64,000 nucleotides of DNA from Flavobacteriaceae bacterium (GTDB lineage: Bacteria; Bacteroidota; Bacteroidia; Flavobacteriales; Flavobacteriaceae). The notes beneath the pieces are model-generated. The model saw nothing but the letters and a program-made list of their open reading frames with translations, made no database searches and was not told the DNA's origin. The stretch spans positions 18,182-82,181 of the forward strand of contig CANBOV010000001.1 of assembly GCA_947371275.1 (NCBI GenBank), read 5' to 3'. This document shows, piece by piece, positions 38,593-49,023 of this stretch (positions within the stretch are counted from its first letter, which is position 1; each line of letters opens with the position of its first letter). Both the position numbers and the translations under genes were made by a program.

Positions 38593-38934
38593 TTATGATT
38601 CCAATAAAATCTGGCAGCTAAGGATGAAAATAATAAAAACAAGCACTAAGCCTGAAGCTATCATTATAATATTGGAAACCCTGTCTGAATACATTTCATA
38701 AAAGCCCTTAATACCAAATACCACAAAAGTACTAAAGGTGAAATACGTCAAAATTTCCAAAAAGTTATTTAACCCAATAAATAAGTGTAAATCAACCACA
38801 TTGCCCCCAATTAAGTTGATAGAATCTTTCAATAGAAAAAGTAAAACGAATGTGATCAATATTGAAATCAACATCCATTTTAATTCTGTAATAATGATTC
38901 TTGCATTCATACCTTCAATTGTTTTGGTTTTCAT
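38593..38934 (-). CDS. Hypothetical membrane protein
   Basis: Three to four TM segments, 113 aa. Confidence 0.65.
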   Translation of the reverse strand: MKTKTIEGMNARIIITELKWMLISILITFVLLFLLKDSINLIGGNVVDLHLFIGLNNFLEILTYFTFSTFVVFGIKGFYEMYSDRVSNIIMIASGLVLVFIIFILSCQILLES

Positions 38935-39100
38935 TGACAAAGTTTCTAATTATATATGAGAAAAAAATCCCCAACAATGGGGATTTTTCATTAAATATTC
39001 ATGTATTTTTATTACAAATCTATTTTTTCGAAATGCAGCAACCTTTTATATCTAACTATCGTAATCAAAATAATGGCTTATATTTGCCTAAAAAATAGAA

Positions 39101-39832
39101 ATGTCTAAAAGTATATTGCCTTATAAAGATTCATCTCTTGGTAAGAAAGAGCAGGTCACTCAAATGTTTGATACTATTTCAGGAAATTACGATGGATTGA
39201 ACAGAGTTATTTCTTTGGGTATAGATGTCAAATGGAGAAAAAAAGTAGTTTCATTAGTAGCTGCAACTAATCCAAATACGATTTTAGATATTGCAACAGG
39301 AACAGGTGATTTGGCTATTTTGATGTCTACTACTTCTGCCAAAAAAATTATAGGCTTAGATCTCTCTATTGGCATGCTGAATATTGGAAAGAGAAAAATT
39401 CTAGATAAAAACCTTGATAATAAAATTGAAATGGTAGTTGGCGACAGTGAAAACATACCTTACCCTGATAATTCTTTTGATGCCATTACAGTTTCCTTTG
39501 GCATTAGAAACTTCGAAACTTTAGAAAAAGGACTCGCTGAAATATACCGAGTCCTAAAACCTAATGGACTATTTGTAATATTAGAAACTTCTGTCCCAAC
39601 AAAATTCCCCTTTAAACAAGGCTACACTTTATATTCTAAATACATATTACCTTTGCTAGGCAAACTTTTTTCAAAAGACAATAATGCATATGGTTATTTG
39701 TCAGAATCTGCAGCTAATTTTCCTTTTGGAGAAGCATTAAACAATATATTGCAAAAAGTTTCGTTTATAGATTGTGAAGCTATGCCTCAAACTTTTGGCG
39801 TAGCAACCATATATACCGCAACCAAAAAATAA
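39101..39832 (+). CDS. ubiE: Demethylmenaquinone methyltransferase
   Basis: LDIATGTGDLAI, GDSENIPYPDNSFDAITVSFGIRNF. Confidence 0.96.
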   Translation: MSKSILPYKDSSLGKKEQVTQMFDTISGNYDGLNRVISLGIDVKWRKKVVSLVAATNPNTILDIATGTGDLAILMSTTSAKKIIGLDLSIGMLNIGKRKILDKNLDNKIEMVVGDSENIPYPDNSFDAITVSFGIRNFETLEKGLAEIYRVLKPNGLFVILETSVPTKFPFKQGYTLYSKYILPLLGKLFSKDNNAYGYLSESAANFPFGEALNNILQKVSFIDCEAMPQTFGVATIYTATKK

Positions 39833-39854
39833 AAAATGCTTTTTCAGCGAAGCC

Positions 39855-40556
39855 ATGAAAAAAATAATTATACTCATAATCTTATTCACTATTAATAGTC
39901 AAGCCCAACTTGGTAGAAGCTTATTTACCAAAGACCCTATTATTAACTTAGAAAATTTTGATAAGCAACGAATTTATTGGGGGTATTTTTTAGGCTTTAG
40001 TACCTTTGATTATAAAACCGATTATAAAATTCCAGGATACAATATAGACGTGCAAGGACATACAGGATTCAATGTAGGTTTAGTAGGAAGCTTGAGACTC
40101 CAAGAATATTTAGAATTACGGTTTGAACCTGGCTTATATTACGCTAGCAGAACTTTAACTTACTCCGGATTCTCCAGTGATCGCGATGCAATAAGAGAAG
40201 TGAAAGCCACTTATATCGATTTCCCTGTATTGCTTAAATTCTGCTCTTTACGAACTGGGAATGTTAGGCCTTTTCTTGTAGGAGGTGTTTCATCCACTTT
40301 AAATCTATCCAGCAATTCTAAATCAAAAGACGATAATTTAGAACAAAAATTCCGAGTAAAACCTTGGACACAAAATTACCAAATAGGCTTTGGTGTTGAT
40401 TTGTACTTCGAATATTTCAAGTTTTCTCCTTCTATTAGGGGAGTGTTTGGGTTAAATGACGAATTAATTAGAGATAAAGACCCAAACAGTCCATGGACAA
40501 GCAATATTCAATCTCTAAGAACAAGAGCTGTTTTAATAAATTTTACGTTCCACTAA
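39855..40556 (+). CDS. porT: PorT family outer membrane protein (T9SS/gliding associated)
   Basis: KQRIYWGYFLGFSTFDYKTDYK, GFNVGLVGSLRL; location next to ubiE. Confidence 0.85.
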   Translation: MKKIIILIILFTINSQAQLGRSLFTKDPIINLENFDKQRIYWGYFLGFSTFDYKTDYKIPGYNIDVQGHTGFNVGLVGSLRLQEYLELRFEPGLYYASRTLTYSGFSSDRDAIREVKATYIDFPVLLKFCSLRTGNVRPFLVGGVSSTLNLSSNSKSKDDNLEQKFRVKPWTQNYQIGFGVDLYFEYFKFSPSIRGVFGLNDELIRDKDPNSPWTSNIQSLRTRAVLINFTFH

Positions 40557-41281
40557 AAGTCTCTTCTAAATTCGCTTAAGAAAATGGCAGCTGCAGTAGC
40601 CACATTCAAACTTTCTGTCTTTTGAATTGAACCAAATCTAGGGATAGCAATCCGATTGATTATCATTTTTTCTAATTGAATCGAAATTCCATTTGCTTCA
40701 TTTCCTAAAACCAAAATTCCTTCTTTGGTTAATGCTTCTTGATACAAATTTGCGCCATCCATAAAAGTTCCAAAGACCGGAAGTGATGTCTTAGAAATAA
40801 AATCATTCAAATCTATATAACTTACATTTACTCTAGATAGAGAACCCATAGTTGCTTGTACCACTTTAGGATTATAAACATCAACAGTTTCAGAAGAACA
40901 CAGCAATTGAACAACTCCAAACCAATCGCAAAGGCGAATTATTGTCCCTAAATTGCCTGGGTCTCTAACATCATCTAATGCTACCATCAACCCATTTTCA
41001 ACTATCGGTTGTGTCAACGGTATCTTAAAAATTCCTAAACAAGAACTAGGGGTATTTAGAGCAGAAATACGCTTCATATCTTGTTCCTTTATTAGTGTTT
41101 TTTTTGAAGAAGGTACTTTATTAAATATAACTTCTGTCTCAAATAAATGTTCTAACACAAAATTTGATTCTAACAATTCCTGTATTACTTTTACACCTTC
41201 GGCAAGAAATAATTGATGTTCCTGACGGTATTTTTTATACTGAAGACTAGTTATTAATTTTATTTGGTTTTTACTAACCAT
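40553..41281 (-). CDS. TrmH/SpoU family RNA methyltransferase
   Basis: ALDDVRDPGNLGTIIRLCDWFG, LVLGNEANGIS, IPRFGSIQKTESLNVATAAAI. Confidence 0.95.
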   Translation of the reverse strand: MVSKNQIKLITSLQYKKYRQEHQLFLAEGVKVIQELLESNFVLEHLFETEVIFNKVPSSKKTLIKEQDMKRISALNTPSSCLGIFKIPLTQPIVENGLMVALDDVRDPGNLGTIIRLCDWFGVVQLLCSSETVDVYNPKVVQATMGSLSRVNVSYIDLNDFISKTSLPVFGTFMDGANLYQEALTKEGILVLGNEANGISIQLEKMIINRIAIPRFGSIQKTESLNVATAAAIFLSEFRRDF

Positions 41282-41318
41282 AAAATACTGTACTTTTGAA
41301 TTAAATATTTCACAACAC

Positions 41319-43862
41319 TTGAAAAATAGTATCACAAAAATATCATTATTTATTCTAACTGGACTAATTTTCTTTGGTTGCAACACTACAAAAAGGGTTC
41401 CCGACGGAAAAAACCTCTTAACCAAAAATGATATTTATGTAGATGGTAAAAAAGATAACAGTGAAGATATTTTTAATCAATTATATCAGAAACAAAACAC
41501 CTCTATTTTAGGGTATCATCTTCGACTCAATCTCTTTAATTTAGCTCGACCAAAATCAGATTCTTTGTTCAAAGCAAATATGATTAAACATCCTAATCGC
41601 TATTACCACAAAGCTAAATGGCTCTCAAAAAAGCAAGTGAAACGATTAGGCGAATCATTCCTATATTCTGGAATTGATGATTTTTTAAAGAGAACAGGGG
41701 AAGCACCTGTTATTTTAGATACTGCAAGTACAAGAAAATCGTTAAGACGCTTAAAATCTTATTACTTTAATAAAGGCTATTTTGACGTTACAACTAAATA
41801 TAAAATTGACAGTCTAGAACGCAAAAAAGTCAAATTAAAATACGATATTAGTAACGGAAAACCTTATATTTTAGATACTCTTAGTACAAGCATCTCTAGC
41901 CACCCTTTAGATTCAATTTACAAATTAAGAATATCAAATTCTCTGATACAAAAAGGAGAACAGTTTAACAAAAGTAAATTTGATGAAGAAAAAAATAGAA
42001 TCACTGAAGATTTTAGAAATAATGGAGCGTTCCGTTTTCAACAAAATTACATCACTTATAATCTAGACACCATAGTAAAAACACACAAGGTAAATGTTGA
42101 TTTACTTGTAGAGAATGAATCAATTCGAACTGAAGACAGTGTAAAATCAGCACCATTCGAATTATACAAGATTAGTAAAGTAAATATTTTCACCGATCAC
42201 AATCCAAGTAATCCCAATGCTAAAATTACCGATAGTATTACATACAAAGACTTCACGCTATATGGTGTCAACAAAATTAAATACCGTCCAAAAGCTATAA
42301 CCGACGGTATATTTGTAACCAAAGGAAATTATTATGCTGACACCAAAAATGCTTTAACATCAAAATACTTAAGTAATCTTAAAGTATTCAATTACCCTCT
42401 AATTCAATACATAGAAGATAAATCACAAAAAAACAGTTTAATAGCCAACATTTATTTGCCTCCAAGAGACAAATACACCTATGGAATTTCTAATGACTTT
42501 TCCCATTCTAATATCCAAGATTTCGGGATTACAGGGAATACATTTCTTGGTATTCGTAATGTATTTAATGGGGCCGAAACTTTTGACCTTGGTTTCAGAG
42601 GAAATATTGGATCCTCCAAAGACTTAGCCAATCCTCGCAACAATTTTTTCAACATTTCAGAAATTGGAGTTGATGCCAACCTGAATTTCCCAAGATTATT
42701 TCTGCCTTTTAAAACAGATAAAATAATACCCAAAACAATGATTCCGTTTTCAAAATTAAGCGTTGGGTATTCAAAACAAACCAATATTGGATTAGACAAA
42801 CAGAACTTTACTAGTTCACTTACCTACAATTGGACTCCAAAGAAAAACACCAATTTCAAATTTGAATTATTCAACATTCAATTTGTCAAAAACTTAAATC
42901 CTGGGAATTATTTCAACATCTATAAATCATCTTATAATACCTTAAATAGTATTGCACAAAACTATATCATTAATCCAAATTATTTAGATAATAACAATTT
43001 GATAATTGGAACTGGAACTACTGGATTTACACTAGATGCGCTTACTGGCAGTAATAATTTAAACTTATCCGCTAGCGATTTAAAATCGGTGCTGAGCATT
43101 GCTGAAAGACAAGTACGTCTGACCGAAAACAACTTAATTTTTGCTTCAAGTATTATCTACTCCAAAACCTCGCAAAAAGACCTTTTTGATAATAATTTTT
43201 ATGCATTTAAAACAAAATTAGAGTCTGCAGGAAATTTGTTGTCACTCTTTGCAAGAGCTGCTAGACAGCTAAAAAATCAAAATGGAGCCAATACCATATT
43301 TGATGTAGAATTTTCACAATACATTAAAACAGAATTTGAGTTCATAAAACATTGGGATTTAAGACGCAAAAAAGTATTAGCCTCCCGTGCATTTTTCGGA
43401 ATAGCAATTCCTTATGGCAATTCAAATAGCATTCCCTTCTCCCGAAGTTACTTTGCTGGGGGCTCCAACGACAATAGAGCGTGGCAATCCTACAGTTTAG
43501 GGCCAGGAGGCAGTAGTAGTATCCTAGATTTCAACGAAGCTAATATGAAGATAATGATGAGTACTGAATTGCGATTCAATATCTTCCAAAAACTGAATGG
43601 TGCGCTCTTTGTAGATGCTGGAAACATATGGAATGTGCTAGACAATACTACTTTTGAACCTTCAATTTTCAGCAACATCAAATCGTTAGAAAACATAGCA
43701 ATTGGTTCTGGTTACGGATTTCGATATGACTTTAATTTCTTTATCCTTCGATTCGATATGGGATTCAAAACATACAACCCCGCCAGAACCGAAGATAAAT
43801 GGTTCAAAGAAATGCGCTTTAACAAATCAGTTCTAAATATTGGTATAAATTACCCTTTCTAA
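41319..43862 (+). CDS. BamA/TamA family outer membrane protein (POTRA plus surface antigen barrel), TTG start
   Basis: Lipoprotein signal ILTGLIFFGCNTTKRVPDGKNLLTKN; barrel with FAGGSNDNRAW; ends NIGINYPF. Confidence 0.92.
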   Translation: MKNSITKISLFILTGLIFFGCNTTKRVPDGKNLLTKNDIYVDGKKDNSEDIFNQLYQKQNTSILGYHLRLNLFNLARPKSDSLFKANMIKHPNRYYHKAKWLSKKQVKRLGESFLYSGIDDFLKRTGEAPVILDTASTRKSLRRLKSYYFNKGYFDVTTKYKIDSLERKKVKLKYDISNGKPYILDTLSTSISSHPLDSIYKLRISNSLIQKGEQFNKSKFDEEKNRITEDFRNNGAFRFQQNYITYNLDTIVKTHKVNVDLLVENESIRTEDSVKSAPFELYKISKVNIFTDHNPSNPNAKITDSITYKDFTLYGVNKIKYRPKAITDGIFVTKGNYYADTKNALTSKYLSNLKVFNYPLIQYIEDKSQKNSLIANIYLPPRDKYTYGISNDFSHSNIQDFGITGNTFLGIRNVFNGAETFDLGFRGNIGSSKDLANPRNNFFNISEIGVDANLNFPRLFLPFKTDKIIPKTMIPFSKLSVGYSKQTNIGLDKQNFTSSLTYNWTPKKNTNFKFELFNIQFVKNLNPGNYFNIYKSSYNTLNSIAQNYIINPNYLDNNNLIIGTGTTGFTLDALTGSNNLNLSASDLKSVLSIAERQVRLTENNLIFASSIIYSKTSQKDLFDNNFYAFKTKLESAGNLLSLFARAARQLKNQNGANTIFDVEFSQYIKTEFEFIKHWDLRRKKVLASRAFFGIAIPYGNSNSIPFSRSYFAGGSNDNRAWQSYSLGPGGSSSILDFNEANMKIMMSTELRFNIFQKLNGALFVDAGNIWNVLDNTTFEPSIFSNIKSLENIAIGSGYGFRYDFNFFILRFDMGFKTYNPARTEDKWFKEMRFNKSVLNIGINYPF

Positions 43863-43912
43863 AATCAGAAATTATTATTTTTGTACCCTTAACTTAAAAA
43901 CAACACAAAACA

Positions 43913-44980
43913 ATGGCTCACAATATTAAACCAGGAGTAGCTACGGGCGATGAAGTTCAAGCAATTTTTAGCTATGCTAAGGAAAAAGGATTTGCACTTC
44001 CTGCCGTAAATGTTATTGGCTCAAGTACTATCAATGGTGTTTTAGAAACCGCAGCAAAACTAAACGCTCCCGTTATTATCCAATTTTCTAATGGAGGAGC
44101 GGCTTATAATGCTGGAAAAGGTCTTTCAAATGCAGGTGAAAAAGCAGCAATCGCAGGTGGTGTAGCCGGCGCTAAACATATTCACACGTTAGCAGAAGCC
44201 TATGGAGCTGCTGTTATTTTACATACGGACCATTGTGCCAAAAAACTTTTACCATGGATTGATGGTTTGTTAGATGCATCAGAAAAACATTTTGCCGAAA
44301 CAGGCAAACCTCTTTTCTCTTCTCACATGATTGATTTATCAGAGGAGCCTATTGAAGAAAATATAGAAATCTGTAAAACCTATCTTGCGCGTATGAGTAA
44401 AATGGGAATGACGTTAGAAATCGAACTAGGCATAACAGGCGGGGAAGAAGATGGTGTTGACAACTCCGATGTCGACAGTTCTAAATTATATACCCAACCT
44501 TCTGAAGTGGCGTATGCCTATGAAGAATTAGCTAAAGTTTCCCCTAGATTTACCATTGCTGCATCGTTTGGAAATGTCCACGGAGTATACAAACCAGGAA
44601 ATGTAAAACTAACTCCAAAGATTTTGAAAAACTCACAAGAGTACGTTCAAAATAAATTCAACACCGGTCCTAATCCAGTTGATTTTGTTTTCCATGGAGG
44701 ATCTGGTTCAACATTAGAAGAAATTAGAGAAGCTATTTCTTATGGTGTTATCAAAATGAACATCGATACTGATTTACAATTTGCCTACACTGAGGGTATT
44801 CGTGATTATATGGTAAACAATATTGAATTCCTTAAAACGCAAATAGGAAATCCAGAAGGAGCAGATGCTCCTAACAAAAAACACTACGATCCAAGAAAAT
44901 GGATTAGAGAAGGCGAACTTACATTCAACAAAAGATTAGAACAAGCTTTTGCCGACTTAAACAATGTAAATACATTATAA
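43913..44980 (+). CDS. fbaA: Class II fructose-bisphosphate aldolase
   Basis: ILHTDHCAKKLLPWIDG, FVFHGGSGSTLEEIREAI. Confidence 0.97.
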   Translation: MAHNIKPGVATGDEVQAIFSYAKEKGFALPAVNVIGSSTINGVLETAAKLNAPVIIQFSNGGAAYNAGKGLSNAGEKAAIAGGVAGAKHIHTLAEAYGAAVILHTDHCAKKLLPWIDGLLDASEKHFAETGKPLFSSHMIDLSEEPIEENIEICKTYLARMSKMGMTLEIELGITGGEEDGVDNSDVDSSKLYTQPSEVAYAYEELAKVSPRFTIAASFGNVHGVYKPGNVKLTPKILKNSQEYVQNKFNTGPNPVDFVFHGGSGSTLEEIREAISYGVIKMNIDTDLQFAYTEGIRDYMVNNIEFLKTQIGNPEGADAPNKKHYDPRKWIREGELTFNKRLEQAFADLNNVNTL

Positions 44981-45052
44981 ATTTCAAATTACGAAATACG
45001 ATACAAGGCGTTCCTTAATTCGTAATTCATAATTCATAATTCACTATTAATT

Positions 45053-45907
45053 ATGGCTTGGTTTAAAAGAACAGAAAAAGGGATTACCACCGCAACAGAA
45101 GATAAAAAAGATGTTCCGAAAGGACTTTGGTACAAATCACCAACAGGGAAAATAATTGACCAAGATGAATTGGCTAGAAATCTATGGGTAAGTCCTGAAG
45201 ATGATTTCCACGTTAGAATTGGCAGTAAAGAATACTTCGAAATCTTGTTTGACAACAATGAATTCAAAGAATTAGACGCCAAAATGACTTCCAAAGACCC
45301 CTTACATTTTGTTGACACCAAAAAATACGAAGACCGTCTAAAAGAAGCTATTGACAAAACAGGATTAAAAGACGCTGTACGTACTGGAGTAGGTAAATCA
45401 AAAGGTAATGATTTAGTAGTATGTTGCATGGATTTTGCTTTCATCGGAGGCTCAATGGGTGCCGTAGTCGGGGAAAAAATTGCCCGCGGAATTGATTATT
45501 CCATCAAAAACAGAATCCCATTTGTGATGATTTCTAAATCTGGAGGCGCACGTATGATGGAAGCGGCCTACTCTTTAATGCAGTTAGCCAAAACTTCGGC
45601 AAAATTAGCCCAATTAGCCGAAGCTAAAATCCCTTATATTTCATTATGTACTGACCCTACAACAGGAGGAACTACGGCTTCCTATGCGATGCTAGGAGAT
45701 ATCAATATCTCTGAACCAGGAGCATTGATTGGCTTTGCTGGCCCCAGAGTAGTGCGTGATACTACCGGAAAAGACTTGCCAGAAGGATTTCAAACTGCTG
45801 AGTTTGTACTTGACCATGGTTTTCTTGACTTCATTACCCCGCGTAAAGAACTAAAAGACAAAATCAACTTGTACATAGATTTAATATTAAACCAAGAGGT
45901 ACGCTAA
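45053..45907 (+). CDS. accD: Acetyl-CoA carboxylase carboxyltransferase subunit beta
   Basis: [47 protein letters not shown]. Confidence 0.97.
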   Translation: MAWFKRTEKGITTATEDKKDVPKGLWYKSPTGKIIDQDELARNLWVSPEDDFHVRIGSKEYFEILFDNNEFKELDAKMTSKDPLHFVDTKKYEDRLKEAIDKTGLKDAVRTGVGKSKGNDLVVCCMDFAFIGGSMGAVVGEKIARGIDYSIKNRIPFVMISKSGGARMMEAAYSLMQLAKTSAKLAQLAEAKIPYISLCTDPTTGGTTASYAMLGDINISEPGALIGFAGPRVVRDTTGKDLPEGFQTAEFVLDHGFLDFITPRKELKDKINLYIDLILNQEVR

Positions 45908-45933
45908 GTTTAAAAACTTAATTCTTATAAATT

Positions 45934-45965
45934 AAAAGGCACAAGGTTCAAACTTTGTGCCTTTT
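45934..45965. terminator. Bidirectional terminator
   Basis: AAAAGGCACAA..TTTGTGCCTTTT. Confidence 0.85.
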
Positions 45966-46000
45966 AATTTTTATTAATAAATCAATTAATGTAAATAAAA

Positions 46001-47257
46001 TTATATCCCGCTTCGAATAGCTTCCACTGGATCTAACTTAGAAGCAGATATAGCAGGCAAGATACCTGAGATTAAACCAACCACCACAGACAATCCAGTA
46101 CCTATAAGCACATTGGTCATACTTAATACAAATTCAAAATCTAGTGCTTTTGACAACACTACAGCCAACAACCATACGATGATCAATCCTATAGCGCCAC
46201 CTATTAAACAAAGTATAATAGCTTCAAATAAAAACTGAAACAAAATGAACTTATTTTTAGCGCCCAATGATTTTTGAATTCCAATGAGATTCGTCCGCTC
46301 TTTAACCGAAACAAACATAATATTAGCAATACCAAATCCACCTACCAAAAAAGAAAAAAAGCTTATCATAATACCTCCCTTACGAACATTTCCCAATATC
46401 CCATCTATAAAATCTGTTAATCCAGAAAGCACATTAACAAAAAAGTTGTCGATATCCCCTTCCTTAACTCCCCGTAGATTACGCAACTTTTGCGAAATAT
46501 CGCCTTTGAGGGCAGCCATATCAATCCCCTTTTCAGGTTTAATTACAATTACAGGCAAAACTCTTGGATTATTATCACCATAAATGCGGCGTAAATAAGC
46601 CGAAGGAAAAAAAGCGGAAGTGTCATCACCACCTCCAATGTCTATACCCGAGCTCCCCTTCTTTTTCGTAACTCCAATCACCACAAACCGTTGTCCATAC
46701 ATACGAACGGTTTTCCCTAATGGTTCCATTTCACCAAAAAGATTCTTAGCAATATCATTTCCTAACACCACTACTTGCCTTCCTGAATTGGATTCTGATT
46801 CATTAAAAAACCGACCCTCTGAAAACTCCATGCGTTGGATGTCCACAAACTCGGAGGTTACAGCCACCATATTAACATTATCTGCCGTATTTGAGTCAAA
46901 GGATATGTTCTGACTAGAGGCAAAATACTGAAAACAGGAATTCTCTACGTGATCTATTGATCCTTTCAAATTTTGATATTCCTCGTAAGAAACATTGGGA
47001 AACTGTTCTCTTTTCCACCTGGGTACCTCAGTCGGTCCAAAAGATTGACTCGTTAGATAAATAGTATTTTTATCTAGCGTACTTAAATTCTTTTGAATTT
47101 TTTGATCCAAAGAGTCTACAGCAGCCAAAACCGCAATAATAGAAAAGATTCCAATAGTTACTCCCAACAAAGAAAGCATCGTGCGCAGTTTGTTGTTGCG
47201 CAAAGCATTCATTGCAAAAGCAAAACTTTCTTTCAACAGTCGGAAATATAATATCAT
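46001..47257 (-). CDS. ABC transporter permease (MacB/FtsX family)
   Basis: NNKLRTMLSLLGVTIGIFSII; VKERTNLIGIQKSLGAK; LDPVEAIR. Confidence 0.95.
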   Translation of the reverse strand: MILYFRLLKESFAFAMNALRNNKLRTMLSLLGVTIGIFSIIAVLAAVDSLDQKIQKNLSTLDKNTIYLTSQSFGPTEVPRWKREQFPNVSYEEYQNLKGSIDHVENSCFQYFASSQNISFDSNTADNVNMVAVTSEFVDIQRMEFSEGRFFNESESNSGRQVVVLGNDIAKNLFGEMEPLGKTVRMYGQRFVVIGVTKKKGSSGIDIGGGDDTSAFFPSAYLRRIYGDNNPRVLPVIVIKPEKGIDMAALKGDISQKLRNLRGVKEGDIDNFFVNVLSGLTDFIDGILGNVRKGGIMISFFSFLVGGFGIANIMFVSVKERTNLIGIQKSLGAKNKFILFQFLFEAIILCLIGGAIGLIIVWLLAVVLSKALDFEFVLSMTNVLIGTGLSVVVGLISGILPAISASKLDPVEAIRSGI

Positions 47258-47441
47258 TGTGCGTTTTTTTATAGTGGTAAATTTCCATAAAATTAATGGA
47301 AATCACTAGTGTTTTATGTTTAGACTTATTGGTGTCAAAAAATAAAATAATGTTACACGCTTCGCTTGAATTTTGCATTCAAAAAAACTACTTTTGTCCC
47401 CTTAAAACTATCGGTCTTTAAACAGCCAAAACTCACACAAC

Positions 47442-48968
47442 ATGACTACTACAAAAACAATCCAATCGGCACTAATTTCAGTCTTTTCAAAAGACGGACT
47501 AGAACCCATTGTTCGCAAACTTCACGAGCAAAATGTTACCCTGTATTCAACAGGCGGAACAGAAGAATTCATAAAAAACTTAGGAATACCTGTTGTTCCA
47601 GTGGAAGATGTTACCTCATACCCCTCAATTCTTGGCGGCCGAGTTAAAACGTTACACCCAAAAATTTTCGGAGGAATTCTAAACCGTCAAGACAATGATT
47701 CCGATGCAGCTCAAATGGAAGAATTTAACATCCCACAACTGGACTTAGTCATTGTTGACTTGTATCCATTTGAAAAAACTGTAGCCTCGGGAGCTAGTGA
47801 AGCCGATATCATTGAAAAAATTGATATTGGTGGAATTTCTCTAATTCGGGCTACCGCAAAAAACTTCAAAGACACCGTTATTGTAGCTTCTGTGAATGAA
47901 TATGCCACTCTATTAGAATTAATCTCTAATCAAAATGGCGCAACTACTATAGAACAAAGAAGACTTTTGGCAACCAAAGCATTCCATGTTTCCTCCCACT
48001 ATGATACTGCCATTTTTAATTATTTCAATGCCGAAGAAACGTATTTCAAAACCAGTATTGAGAATGGTCAAATTTTGCGCTATGGAGAAAACCCACATCA
48101 AAAAGGCTTTTTCTTCGGAGAATTTGACAACATGTTCACCAAACTTCACGGAAAAGAGCTATCCTACAACAACCTATTAGACGTTGATGCAGCTGTGAAT
48201 TTAATTTTAGAATTCAAACAAAATGACCCTACCTTCGCCATACTGAAACACAACAATGCTTGTGGATTAGCGACTAGAAAAACTATGAAAGACGCCTATT
48301 TGTCCGCGTTGGCAGGCGACCCTACCTCAGCTTTTGGAGGTGTTTTAATTGCCAATGGCAACATAGATGCGCCTACTGCAACTGAAATCAATAGTCTGTT
48401 CTGTGAAGTAGTCATTGCGCCTAGCTTTGACAAAGAGGCTATTGCCATTTTATCGGAAAAGAAAAACAGAATTATTTTAGTGCAACATGATGTAGCGTTA
48501 CCCAACAGTCAAGTAAGAACTTGTTTAAACGGACTTTTAGTGCAAGACCGAAACAATTCCACAGATACAAAAGAAGATTTGAAAGTAGTTACTGCTACCG
48601 CGCCATTAACTTCGGAAATAGATGATTTATTATTTGCATCAAAAATTTGTAAAAACACCAAATCAAACACCATTGTTTTTGCAAAAAACAGTACATTAGT
48701 AGCATCAGGAACCGGACAGACCTCTAGAGTAGATGCGTTAAAACAAGCCATCGAAAAAGCAAACGTTTTTGGCTTTGATTTGAAAGGAGCCGTGATGGCC
48801 AGCGACGCTTTCTTTCCGTTTCCCGATTGTGTAGAAATCGCTCATAATGCAGGAATTACAGCTGTAATTCAGCCAGGTGGCTCCATTAAAGATGAGTTGA
48901 GCATTAATTTTTGCAACGAAAATAAAGTTGCAATGGTATTTACAGGAACACGTCATTTTAAACATTAA
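47442..48968 (+). CDS. purH: Bifunctional AICAR transformylase/IMP cyclohydrolase
   Basis: ALISVFSKDGLEPIV, GGRVKTLHPKIFGGIL, LRYGENPHQ, GTRHFKH. Confidence 0.98.
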   Translation: MTTTKTIQSALISVFSKDGLEPIVRKLHEQNVTLYSTGGTEEFIKNLGIPVVPVEDVTSYPSILGGRVKTLHPKIFGGILNRQDNDSDAAQMEEFNIPQLDLVIVDLYPFEKTVASGASEADIIEKIDIGGISLIRATAKNFKDTVIVASVNEYATLLELISNQNGATTIEQRRLLATKAFHVSSHYDTAIFNYFNAEETYFKTSIENGQILRYGENPHQKGFFFGEFDNMFTKLHGKELSYNNLLDVDAAVNLILEFKQNDPTFAILKHNNACGLATRKTMKDAYLSALAGDPTSAFGGVLIANGNIDAPTATEINSLFCEVVIAPSFDKEAIAILSEKKNRIILVQHDVALPNSQVRTCLNGLLVQDRNNSTDTKEDLKVVTATAPLTSEIDDLLFASKICKNTKSNTIVFAKNSTLVASGTGQTSRVDALKQAIEKANVFGFDLKGAVMASDAFFPFPDCVEIAHNAGITAVIQPGGSIKDELSINFCNENKVAMVFTGTRHFKH

Positions 48969-49023
48969 TTTGTTTAACTTTGTCCGTTAATTTTTTATAA
49001 ACATTTAAACCCTTAAAAAACTT

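Noticed and set aside
45010-45045. ATTCGTAATTCATAATTCATAATTCAC short tandem repeat before accD
   Set aside because: Simple AT-rich intergenic repeat common in flavobacterial-type spacers; too few units for a CRISPR array or mobile element.
47070-47378. ORFs 47070-47378 (-) and 47366-47647 (+)
   Set aside because: Overlap the well-supported ABC permease and purH in other frames.
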